NCBI GenBank assembly: GCA_030146505.1
Contig: JASLCO010000272.1
Span: forward strand, 1-5,017
From: Moraxellaceae bacterium
GTDB taxonomy: Bacteria > Pseudomonadota > Gammaproteobacteria > Pseudomonadales > Moraxellaceae
DNA: 5,017 nt
Reading direction: 5' to 3'
A model generated the notes under the pieces. It saw only the letters and a list, made by a program, of their open reading frames with translations. It was not told the origin of the DNA and did no database searches. Numbering within the stretch: position 1 is the first letter of the stretch; every line of letters starts with the position of its first letter. The translations under genes and the position numbers were made by a program. This document shows positions 1 through 5,015 of this stretch, one piece after another.

Positions 1-261
1 ATAGGCCGCCATACGCCGGCCAAAATCGGCAACGGCTGCATCCTGGCTGTGCAGGCCCGCCATCCGGCCTGCCGCCACTTCATGTTTTTCTCTGGAAAGG
101 GCATCGCTCACCAGGGTGGACACTTGCTGATACCGCGAATTGTCAGCCGCCGGCGGGTCATGCGGTTCGGGGCGAACGACCCTGCTGGCGACAAAATAGG
201 GCGCGAGCACCCAGCGGGTCATCTCCTTCATCAGGGCGGCCACATTCTGCTTGATACTCAT
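1..261 (-). CDS. Hypothetical protein, N-terminal part (runs off the left edge)
   Basis: Unrecognised protein. Reading the minus strand from an ATG at 261-259, the frame stays open for 87 codons to the window edge, so the C-terminus is missing. The start is well supported: AGGAGG (complement of 271-276) lies nine bases upstream. The protein begins MSIKQNVAALMKEMTRWVLA. Residues 1-30 mix hydrophobic and basic residues and could form an amphipathic helix, but they are too interrupted by charge for a convincing signal peptide or membrane span. Residues 31-40 are rich in Pro and Asp (RPEPHDPPAAD), which looks like a flexible linker. Residues 41-87 are polar, with many Ala, Arg and Glu, and are probably helical. 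No cysteine and no catalytic motif is visible. It lies 147 bases downstream of the membrane-protein gene on the same strand, so the two could share a transcript. No function is proposed. Confidence 0.7.
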   Translation of the reverse strand, partial: MSIKQNVAALMKEMTRWVLAPYFVASRVVRPEPHDPPAADNSRYQQVSTLVSDALSREKHEVAAGRMAGLHSQDAAVADFGRRMAAY

Positions 262-408
262 TTGCTTTTTCCTCCTGCCTGATTTTCCTGTTCATTCGGT
301 TCCGGATCTACAAAACTTCTTACCCTCCTATTTTTTTCTCCCGGCAAAACCGTCTGGAATTTCTGCGGAGGGTTTCACGGCAGGGGAAAAGGGTATTTCG
401 CGACAAAC

Positions 409-963
409 TCAGCGTTTGTTCCTGACCGTGAAATCCGGCTTTCCATGCAGGGGGTTGATGCCGGCAACATCATCAGCGGCAAAGCGCGCACGCGGATGGA
501 ATGCAGACAACACATTCTTGATGCGGCCCGCTTTGCCTTCTGAATCCACTTTCAGGACGACAAGATATTTCCCGTCTTCAATCGCGCCGTGAAAAGGCTG
601 CAATTTGTAGCTTTCATGCGCCAGCCCCACCATGCCACCCACCCAGGCCAGGAAGCAGGCCACCAGCACACCCGCCAGCCCCAGTGCCCACCACGCAGGA
701 TCAATGCCGAAGGGCCGGGCATAGGCCAGCACACCGATGAAAACGAGCCCGGCAAACGCACCAACGAGCGCACCGCGCAAACCGGTGTGCAGCAGATCAG
801 TCTGGGTCAGGAAGGGCATGTTCTGCAGATGGTGGCGGGCAACACCGTCCTGGTCCTTGCTCAGGATATGACAGCGGCGAGTGCTGATCTGCTGCTCATG
901 GAGTTGTGTAACCATGGCCTCAACCGTGCCCAGATCATCCGCCAGATACATGAGTGCATGCAT
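409..963 (-). CDS. Small two-helix membrane protein, function unknown
   Basis: Predicted inner-membrane protein of 184 residues. The start at 963 (MHALMYLADD) is preferred over an in-frame ATG at 1023 because AAGGAGGA (complement of 968-975) lies four bases before it. Residues 1-35 alternate hydrophobic strands with a helix (YLADD..TVEAMVTQLHEQ), which suggests a small alpha/beta domain. Residues 62-81 (GALVGAFAGLVFIGVLAYA) and about 88-115 (WWALGLAGVLVACFLAWVGG) are two glycine-rich membrane segments joined by a short loop, so both ends probably lie on the same side. Residues 128-165 (DGKYLVVLKVD, then IKNVLSAFHP) look like a second small alpha/beta domain. The plan of soluble domain, paired helices and soluble domain resembles uncharacterised stress-associated membrane proteins found in proteobacteria, but that is an impression only. 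The gene is divergent from the ferredoxin gene. Confidence 0.82.
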   Translation of the reverse strand: MHALMYLADDLGTVEAMVTQLHEQQISTRRCHILSKDQDGVARHHLQNMPFLTQTDLLHTGLRGALVGAFAGLVFIGVLAYARPFGIDPAWWALGLAGVLVACFLAWVGGMVGLAHESYKLQPFHGAIEDGKYLVVLKVDSEGKAGRIKNVLSAFHPRARFAADDVAGINPLHGKPDFTVRNKR

Positions 964-967
964 ATCG

Positions 968-975
968 TCCTCCTT
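968..975 (-). promoter_or_regulatory. Strong ribosome binding site that fixes the membrane-protein start
   Basis: On the minus strand this reads AAGGAGGA, four bases before the ATG at 963. It is a near-perfect match to the 16S rRNA anti-Shine-Dalgarno sequence. It argues for the start at 963 and against the in-frame ATG at 1023, which would add 20 residues (beginning MRQDAQPFRL) that look like translated leader. Confidence 0.75.
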
Positions 976-1105
976 GATTCTTTCTCCTGAAAAAAGCCGA
1001 AATGGCTGCGCATCCTGCCGCAAGAATCCTGCGCGCAGCAGACCTTCCCATTAGATACTGACGGCGTGGCAGGCAGTGTGTTTAATCTGGCAGGGCTTGT
1101 CGGGT

Positions 1106-1134
1106 TTGTTTTCGCTTTGTGACAGCGCTTTAAT
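1106..1134 (+). promoter_or_regulatory. Possible sigma-70 promoter for the ferredoxin gene
   Basis: TTGTTT at 1106-1111 is a three-of-six match to the -35 consensus. It is followed after exactly 17 bases by TTTAAT at 1129-1134, a five-of-six match to the -10 consensus. Transcription would begin near 1141, giving a leader of about 20 bases before the ferredoxin ATG. The region is locally T-rich and lies in the divergent gap between the two gene directions. The -35 box is weak, so this is a candidate only. Confidence 0.3.
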
Positions 1135-1161
1135 GTCCGTCCCCTTCCGGTTATCAATGCC

Positions 1162-1392
1162 ATGGCCCGTCTTGCCCTGCCCGTCGTCAACACCGATCGC
1201 TGCACCGGCTGCGGCCGTTGCGTGGCGGCCTGTCCGGAGCATGTGCTGTGGCTGCAGGCGGAAAAGCCCAATGGCATGGGGGACAAGCATGCCGTGCTGC
1301 ATGACGAGCCGAGCTGTACTGCTTGCGCGAAATGCGTGCTGGTCTGTCCCTTTGATGCCATAGACATGATTCGGGACATGGTGCGGATATAG
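1162..1392 (+). CDS. 2[4Fe-4S] ferredoxin
   Basis: Small cytoplasmic electron carrier of 76 residues with two [4Fe-4S] clusters. Two complete CxxCxxCxxxCP motifs are visible: Cys14, 17, 20 and 24 (CTGCGRCVAACP), and Cys52, 55, 58 and 62 (CTACAKCVLVCP). Each motif supplies three ligands to one cluster, and its last cysteine serves the other. Both prolines that follow the fourth cysteine are present. The linker between the motifs (residues 25-51) is longer than in clostridial 2[4Fe-4S] ferredoxins. There is no C-terminal extension. No other start codon lies between the upstream stop at 1120 and the ATG at 1162, although a good ribosome binding site is missing. The redox partner is unknown. The next gene, 94 bases downstream on the same strand, encodes a flavin-dependent oxidoreductase, so a shared transcript is possible but unproven. 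The dicluster ferredoxin call is secure and the pathway is not known. Confidence 0.93.
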   Translation: MARLALPVVNTDRCTGCGRCVAACPEHVLWLQAEKPNGMGDKHAVLHDEPSCTACAKCVLVCPFDAIDMIRDMVRI

Positions 1393-1486
1393 CCCCGTCC
1401 TGAAGCGCAGCGCTGCAAAAGCGCACTTGCCTTGAAACAGCTTTCTGGCCAGCTTTGCTCTCCCGGCAGTTTCCGGAGCCTCAGGC

Positions 1487-2482
1487 ATGATTCCCTTTTC
1501 CGTACTCGATCTCGCCCCCGTGCTGGCTGACAGCGATGCCACGCAATCCTTCCGCAATACCGTGGACCTGGCGCAGCATGCCGAGCGTTGGGGCTATCAG
1601 CGTTACTGGCTGGCCGAGCATCACAATATGCCGGGCATCGCCAGCGCTGCCACGGCGGTGCTGATAGGCCATGTGGCCGGTGCCACTTCCACCATACGGG
1701 TGGGCTCCGGCGGCGTGATGCTGCCCAACCATGCGCCGCTCGTCATCGCCGAGCAGTTCGGCACGCTGGAATCGCTGTATCCGGGACGTATTGATCTCGG
1801 CCTTGGACGCGCGCCCGGCACCGATCCCGCCACCATGCGCGCCCTGCGCCGGCATCATGGCCGCGACAGCGGTGATTCCTTTCCGCAGGATGTGGTGGAG
1901 CTGCAGCGCTATCTGGGTGAGCAGCAAGAAGGACAAAGTGTGAATGCCTGGCCGGGCAGTGGCCTCAAGGTGCCGCTCTGGTTGCTGGGCTCCAGCATGT
2001 TCAGCGCCCATCTTGCTGCCGAGCTCGGCCTGCCCTTCGCCTTTGCCTCGCATTTCGCACCGGATTATCTGCAGGCAGCGCTGGCGGCCTATCGCCAGAA
2101 TTTCAAACCCTCGGCACAGCTGGAGCGGCCCTACGCCATGCCCTGCATCAGCGTGTTTGCCGCGGAGACCGATGCTGAAGCCGAACGGCTATTCAGCTCG
2201 CTCAAACAGCAGTTCGTGAATCTGCGCCGCGGCCGTCCCGGCAAACTGCAGCCGCCGCTGGATGACGGTCTTGCCCTCTGGAGCGAGGCCGAGATTGCCG
2301 GCGTCAACCATGCCCTGTCGCTGGCGGTGGTAGGCTCACCCGCCACCGTGCGCGCAGGCATTGAGCGCTTTATCGCCGCGACCGGTGCTGACGAGCTCAT
2401 GGTGACGGCGCAGATCTTCGACCACGCTGCCCGCCTGCGCTCCTATGAAATCCTCGCGGACATACGCGCCCAGCTGGGCTGA
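1487..2482 (+). CDS. yhbW: Luciferase-like flavin-dependent monooxygenase, YhbW type
   Basis: Predicted cytoplasmic member of the bacterial luciferase-like (LLM) superfamily: a TIM-barrel enzyme that uses reduced flavin, normally FMNH2 from a partner reductase, to activate oxygen. At 331 residues it is close to E. coli YhbW, which it resembles along its whole length. Landmarks are the first strand FSVLDLAPV (residues 4-12), WLAEHH (41-46), GSGGVMLPNHAPLVIAEQFG (73-92), RIDLGLGRAPG (101-111), WLLGSS (165-170) and LPFAFASHFAP (182-192). The C-terminal part also follows the YhbW pattern (KQQFVNLRRG, then DELMVTAQIFDHAARLRSYE). The start at 1487 has GGAG at 1475-1478, eight bases upstream. The natural substrate is unknown for this subfamily, so the symbol marks the family rather than a proven reaction. 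The upstream ferredoxin is not a known partner of this family. The gene ends 68 bases before tusD. Confidence 0.93.
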   Translation: MIPFSVLDLAPVLADSDATQSFRNTVDLAQHAERWGYQRYWLAEHHNMPGIASAATAVLIGHVAGATSTIRVGSGGVMLPNHAPLVIAEQFGTLESLYPGRIDLGLGRAPGTDPATMRALRRHHGRDSGDSFPQDVVELQRYLGEQQEGQSVNAWPGSGLKVPLWLLGSSMFSAHLAAELGLPFAFASHFAPDYLQAALAAYRQNFKPSAQLERPYAMPCISVFAAETDAEAERLFSSLKQQFVNLRRGRPGKLQPPLDDGLALWSEAEIAGVNHALSLAVVGSPATVRAGIERFIAATGADELMVTAQIFDHAARLRSYEILADIRAQLG

Positions 2483-2492
2483 AGCCGCGCCC

Positions 2493-2521
2493 GGTACAGC
2501 GGAATGAAAGCACGGTAGAAT
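2493..2521 (+). promoter_or_regulatory. Possible promoter for the tus operon
   Basis: TAGAAT at 2516-2521 is a five-of-six match to the -10 consensus. Seventeen bases upstream is GGTACA at 2493-2498, which matches only the ACA half of the -35 consensus. Transcription would then begin near 2528, leaving a leader of roughly 23 bases before tusD and placing the start inside the inverted repeat at 2522-2541. The -35 box is poor, so activator help or read-through from upstream remains possible. Confidence 0.3.
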
Positions 2522-2541
2522 GGCGGCACATTATTGCCGCC
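2522..2541. repeat. Perfect 7-bp inverted repeat just before tusD
   Basis: GGCGGCA (2522-2528) and TGCCGCC (2535-2541) are perfect inverted copies separated by six AT-rich bases (CATTAT). The repeat ends nine bases before the tusD ATG. No T-tract follows it, so it is not an intrinsic terminator. If transcribed from further upstream, it would form a stable GC-rich hairpin next to the start codon. If the promoter candidate at 2493-2521 is real, it spans the transcription start and could act as an operator. The repeat itself is directly visible; both roles are inference. Confidence 0.5.
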
Positions 2542-2550
2542 CGCTCCTCC

Positions 2551-2940
2551 ATGAAATTCGCCCTTCTCGTCACTGCTGCCCCGCATCAGGAACAGGCCTG
2601 GCAGGCCCTGGAATTCGGCCGCGCCGCGCTGGCGGCCGGCCATGCCCTGCCACGCGTGTTTTTCTATGGCGATGGCGCACTACATGGCAATTCACTCCTG
2701 TTACCACCGCAAGACGAACCGGATGTGCAAAAGGGCTGGCAGGAGCTCGCATCCGCCCATGGCATCGAGCTCGTGGTCTGTATAGCTGCCGCCATCAAGC
2801 GTGGCGTGATGGATGCCGATACCGCCGAGCGCGAAGAAAAAACCGGCAGCAATCTGGCGCCGGGCTTTGTGATTTCCGGACTCGGCCAGCTGGCGGAAAT
2901 CATGCTGGATGCTGATCGCATGGTGAGTTTTCCTTCATGA
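2551..2940 (+). CDS. tusD: TusD, sulfur-relay sulfurtransferase subunit with the active cysteine
   Basis: TusD subunit of the cytoplasmic TusBCD complex (DsrE-like fold, 129 residues; the E. coli protein has 128). It accepts persulfide sulfur from TusA and passes it to TusE for 2-thiouridine formation at the tRNA wobble position. The match to E. coli TusD is clear: KFALLVTAAP at the N-terminus, the VFFYGDGALHGN region (36-47), AHGIELVVCIAAAIKRGVMD around the catalytic Cys77 (Cys78 in E. coli), and GFVISGLGQLAE near the C-terminus. The ATG at 2551 fits the family N-terminus exactly, but no Shine-Dalgarno sequence precedes it. The preceding bases are pyrimidine-rich (CTCCTCC), next to the inverted repeat. 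It is the first gene of a tightly packed tusD-tusC-tusB-tusE order. DsrE of sulfur oxidisers is the alternative, disfavoured by the residues in TusB and TusE. Confidence 0.95.
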   Translation: MKFALLVTAAPHQEQAWQALEFGRAALAAGHALPRVFFYGDGALHGNSLLLPPQDEPDVQKGWQELASAHGIELVVCIAAAIKRGVMDADTAEREEKTGSNLAPGFVISGLGQLAEIMLDADRMVSFPS

Positions 2941-2963
2941 GCCTTGTGAGTTGCCTCGAATGA
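2937..2963 (+). other. Eight-codon reading frame bridging tusD and tusC
   Basis: An ATG at 2937 overlaps the tusD stop as ATGA. It opens a frame of eight codons (MSLVSCLE) whose TGA at 2961-2963 overlaps the tusC ATG, again as ATGA. GGTGAG at 2922-2927, nine bases before it, could serve as a ribosome binding site. The arrangement could pass ribosomes from tusD through a minicistron to tusC. Nothing shows that the peptide is made, and the pattern could be chance. Confidence 0.25.
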
Positions 2964-3316
2964 AAAAAACTCTCTTTATCCAGCAGCGCTCCCCCTTCGG
3001 CAGCGAATCCCCACAGGAGCAGCTGGATGCACTGCTGGTTTGTGCAGCGTTCGGCCAGGAAGTCAGCGTACTGTTTCAGGACGAGGGCGTATGGCAGTTG
3101 CTGCCGGCGCAAAGCGGCCGTACCCTGCAAAAGCGCACGCTGGCTGCACAGCTGCAGGCTCTGGAGCTGTATGAAGTAAAAGCGCTGTTTGCCGATGCCG
3201 AAGCGCTGCGGGCTCGCGGCCTGGCACCGGAAGACCTCGCCCTGCCGGTCACCGTGCTGGATGCAGAAGGTGTACAAGCCCTGCTCGCCCGCCAAGATTT
3301 CCTGCTGCGTTTCTAG
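2960..3316 (+). CDS. tusC: TusC, sulfur-relay complex subunit
   Basis: TusC subunit (DsrF-like) of the TusBCD heterohexamer. It is 118 residues long; the E. coli protein has 119. It has no catalytic cysteine in the family and plays a structural role within the complex. Visible family features are the N-terminal strand MKKTLFIQQRSPFGSE, EQLDALLVCAAF (residues 20-31), VSVLFQDEGVWQLLP (35-49), the ALELYEV segment, ARGL before the C-terminal domain, and the ending LLRF, which matches E. coli ILRF. The single Cys28 lies where E. coli has no cysteine and is unlikely to be functional. The start at 2960 is chosen because MKK aligns with E. coli MKR; an in-frame TTG at 2951 would add only three residues. 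Its ribosome binding site is weak (GTGAG at 2946-2950), in keeping with translational coupling to tusD. It ends eight bases before tusB. Confidence 0.94.
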   Translation: MKKTLFIQQRSPFGSESPQEQLDALLVCAAFGQEVSVLFQDEGVWQLLPAQSGRTLQKRTLAAQLQALELYEVKALFADAEALRARGLAPEDLALPVTVLDAEGVQALLARQDFLLRF

Positions 3317-3324
3317 AGGGTTTT

Positions 3325-3606
3325 ATGAGCGACAGCACCCTGCACATACTTTCCAAAAACACGGATGCACTGACAGCCACTCTGCTGCGCAGCTTTGCTG
3401 CCAATGACGGCCTGCTGCTCACCGGTGATGCCGTGTATGCTGCCTTTGCCAGCGGTATCACGCTGCCTGCCGGCACCCAGGCCCTGCGTGCCGATGTGGA
3501 GGCCCGCGGCCTGCTGCCGAACTGGCCCGCATCGATTGCGCTTACTGATCATTCCGGTTTTGTAGCTCTTTGCGTGCACCATGCGCGCTCGCTCTCCTGG
3601 GCTTGA
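3325..3606 (+). CDS. tusB: TusB, sulfur-relay complex subunit
   Basis: TusB subunit (DsrH-like) of TusBCD, 93 residues; the E. coli protein has 95. The N-terminal LHILSKNTDAL corresponds to E. coli LHTLHRSPWLT. GLLLTGDAVYAAF (residues 29-41) matches the LLLLQDGVTAA strand-turn region. ADVEARGL (56-63) and the ending SLSWA match the family's LNEDLIARGL and QMAW. The only cysteine is Cys83 near the C-terminus. The early cysteine that DsrH of sulfur oxidisers carries around position 20 is absent, as in E. coli TusB, which supports the tRNA-thiolation role. GAGGG (3316-3320) four bases before the ATG is the ribosome binding site and begins within the tusC stop codon. The 12-base gap to the tusE ATG points to one transcript. 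This short family diverges quickly, but the gene order makes the call secure. Confidence 0.92.
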   Translation: MSDSTLHILSKNTDALTATLLRSFAANDGLLLTGDAVYAAFASGITLPAGTQALRADVEARGLLPNWPASIALTDHSGFVALCVHHARSLSWA

Positions 3607-3618
3607 GTGAGAGCCGAT

Positions 3619-3936
3619 ATGAGCGCAGACGATCGCTTTGATGCTGAAGGTTATCTGCGCGATCACAGAGCGTGGACCGAGGCCCTGGCCGTCGATATCG
3701 CTGCTCGCGACAATATCCTGCTGTCACCGGCACACTGGGAAATCCTGCAGGCCATACGCCGCTTTTACACACAGTATGAAATGTCACCGGCCACCCGCCC
3801 CTTGCTGAAATATCTCGGCCAGGAACTGGGTGCGGATAAGGCCGGCAGTATTTATGTCATGCAGCTTTTCCCCGGCACGCCTGCCAAAACCATTGCCCGC
3901 ATTGCAGGCCTGCCCAAGCCGGCCAACTGCATCTGA
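3619..3936 (+). CDS. tusE: TusE, final sulfur carrier of the tRNA 2-thiouridine relay (DsrC family)
   Basis: Small cytoplasmic sulfur carrier of 105 residues (E. coli TusE has 109). It receives persulfide from TusD and hands it to MnmA on the tRNA. Family landmarks are DAEGYLRDHRAWTEALA (residues 8-24), LSPAHWEIL (35-43), FYTQYEMSPATRPL (49-62) and the C-terminal arm IAGLPKPANCI. The penultimate Cys104 is the sulfur-carrying residue. Ala93 stands where true DsrC proteins have a second cysteine 11 residues earlier, so this is TusE rather than DsrC. The usual LFPKGPAK or LFPYGPGK stretch reads LFPGTPAK, a small departure. The ATG at 3619 is chosen because GAGAG (3609-3613) lies just upstream; an in-frame GTG at 3607 would add four residues. 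In E. coli the tusE gene (yccK) lies apart from tusBCD; here all four genes are adjacent. Confidence 0.95.
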   Translation: MSADDRFDAEGYLRDHRAWTEALAVDIAARDNILLSPAHWEILQAIRRFYTQYEMSPATRPLLKYLGQELGADKAGSIYVMQLFPGTPAKTIARIAGLPKPANCI

Positions 3937-3955
3937 CCCGGAATCGGAACTCATC

Positions 3956-4963
3956 ATGGTGATGAAGAATATCTACCGCGACAGCGAACATCCCTTTGCG
4001 CAGTACGTGCGCATACTGGGTAAGGGCAAAACCGGCTCGCGCTCGCTCACTTTCGAGGAAGCTCGCACCGCCATGGGCATGATCCTGCGTGGTGAGGTGC
4101 TGGATGTGCAGATAGGCGCCTTCCTCATGCTGCTACGGGTAAAAGAAGAATCTCCGGAAGAGCTGGCCGGTTTCGTGGCGGCAGCGCGTGAACATATGGC
4201 CGCACCACGGGATAGCGGCGTTGATCTCGACTGGTCTTCCTATGCCGGCAAGCGCAAGCACTATCCCTGGTTCCTGTTTGCCGTGAAATTGCTGGCGGCC
4301 AATGGTGTGCGGGTTTTCATGCACGGCGCCAGCGGCCATACCATCAATCGCCTGTATACGGAAAACGTGTTGCCTCTGCTGGGCATGAAAGTCTGCAAGG
4401 ACTGGACAGAAGTAAAAGCCGCGCTGCAGGCCGACAACTTTGCCTATATCGCCCTGGAAGAATTCTCGCCGCCTTTGGGCGAGATGATAGGACTGCGCAA
4501 TGTCATGGGCCTGCGCTCGCCCGTACATACTTTGGCCCGTCTGCTTAATCCGCTGGACGCACCAGCCGTCATGCAGGCCATCTTTCATCCGGCCTATCGC
4601 GAATCACATCAAAAGGCGGCGGAAATTCTCGGTTATCGTAATAGCTGCGTGATCAAGGGCGAAGGCGGAGAAATCGAACGCAATCCGGATGGCAGCTGCC
4701 TGGCCAAACGCATCGTGAATGGCGAGCTGCAGGACGAAGAATGGCCCATGATTTTTCCGGCCCGTCATACGCCGGAAGAAGAATTCGTACTGGAAGATTT
4801 CCTGGCCGTCTGGCGTGGCGGGAAAAATCATGAATATGGCGAGATGGCAGTCATCGGCACGCTGGCACTGGCGCTGCGCACCCTGCAGAAAGCCACCACT
4901 CAGGATGAAGCCATGGCTCTGGCACGCTCATGGTGGGAAAAACGCAATAAAGCTGCTTTCTGA
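3956..4963 (+). CDS. ybiB: TrpD2/YbiB-like protein (anthranilate phosphoribosyltransferase fold)
   Basis: Member of the glycosyl transferase family 3 (nucleoside phosphorylase-II) fold, nearest to E. coli YbiB (TrpD2), a family reported to bind nucleic acid rather than to make tryptophan. It has 335 residues. The N-terminal helical domain is clear: LTFEEARTAMGMILRGEV, then VQIGAFLMLLRVKEESPEELAGF (31-73). GLRSPVHTLARLLNPL (185-200) is the counterpart of the GxRTxFNxLGPLxNP segment of TrpD. The phosphoribosyl-pyrophosphate motif GTGGD is absent: the matching stretch reads AGKRKHYPWFLFAVKLLAANG (97-117). The KHGN motif is replaced by MHGASG (122-127), so TrpD activity is unlikely. The ATG at 3956 and another at 3962 are both possible starts; CGGAA (3945-3949) fits either. 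It lies 19 bases after tusE and shares its terminator. The symbol marks the family; the role is not established. Confidence 0.88.
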   Translation: MVMKNIYRDSEHPFAQYVRILGKGKTGSRSLTFEEARTAMGMILRGEVLDVQIGAFLMLLRVKEESPEELAGFVAAAREHMAAPRDSGVDLDWSSYAGKRKHYPWFLFAVKLLAANGVRVFMHGASGHTINRLYTENVLPLLGMKVCKDWTEVKAALQADNFAYIALEEFSPPLGEMIGLRNVMGLRSPVHTLARLLNPLDAPAVMQAIFHPAYRESHQKAAEILGYRNSCVIKGEGGEIERNPDGSCLAKRIVNGELQDEEWPMIFPARHTPEEEFVLEDFLAVWRGGKNHEYGEMAVIGTLALALRTLQKATTQDEAMALARSWWEKRNKAAF

Positions 4964-4977
4964 TTCCTGCTGAAAAC

Positions 4978-5007
4978 AAAAAGCCCGCCGTGATGGCGGG
5001 CTTTTTT
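4978..5007 (+). terminator. Intrinsic terminator closing the tus-trpD2 cluster
   Basis: A perfect seven-base-pair GC stem, GCCCGCC (4983-4989) with GGCGGGC (4995-5001), encloses the five-base loop GTGAT and is followed by six T residues (5002-5007). Five A residues precede the stem (4978-4982), so the hairpin may also terminate transcription arriving from the right. It begins 14 bases after the trpD2-like stop codon. Confidence 0.95.
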
Positions 5008-5009
5008 AT

Positions 5010-5015
5010 GGAGGA
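5010..5015 (+). promoter_or_regulatory. Possible ribosome binding site of the next gene
   Basis: GGAGGA directly after the terminator could be the Shine-Dalgarno sequence of a plus-strand gene starting just beyond the window. Only two further bases are visible, so no start codon can be confirmed. Confidence 0.2.

Noticed and set aside
323..337. AGGAGGG-like sequence with an A7 run on the minus strand between the two minus-strand genes.
   Set aside because: No usable start codon with an open frame follows it on the minus strand, so it is probably not a ribosome binding site.
403..419. Small inverted repeat (ACAAAC, loop TCAGC, GTTTGT) around the stop codon of the membrane-protein gene.
   Set aside because: The stem is six mostly AT pairs and no T-tract follows on the minus strand, so it is not a convincing terminator.
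251..990. Plus-strand frames at 251-592 and 589-990 opposite the membrane-protein gene.
   Set aside because: The minus strand has a coherent membrane topology and a near-perfect ribosome binding site. The plus-strand translations have neither and look like complement noise.
990..1007. Terminator-like AGCC/GGCT stem followed on the minus strand by six T residues, upstream of the membrane-protein gene.
   Set aside because: A four-base-pair stem is too weak for a terminator, and no leader peptide or alternative hairpin is visible to suggest attenuation.
1029..1038. Ten-base palindrome CTGCGCGCAG in the divergent gap; a similar one (GCAGCGCTGC) lies at 1407-1416.
   Set aside because: Short GC palindromes are common by chance at this base composition, and neither aligns with a promoter candidate.
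1018..1078. Possible minus-strand promoter for the membrane-protein gene (TCTAAT-like -10 near 1050-1056).
   Set aside because: No acceptable -35 element is found at 15 to 19 bases from it, so it was not listed as a feature.
1051..2053. Two long minus-strand frames (1051-1557, 168 residues, and 1481-2053, 190 residues) opposite the ferredoxin and yhbW genes.
   Set aside because: They lie opposite well-conserved genes, have low-complexity His, Ala, Gly and Arg-rich translations, resemble no family I know, and have no convincing ribosome binding site. They are expected by-products of GC-rich coding DNA.
3830..3955. Upstream extension of the trpD2-like frame by 42 codons into tusE.
   Set aside because: The added residues (beginning MRIRPAVFMS) read tusE DNA in another frame, match no TrpD2 N-terminus, and would overlap tusE by more than 100 bases. 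The ATG at 3956 fits the family.
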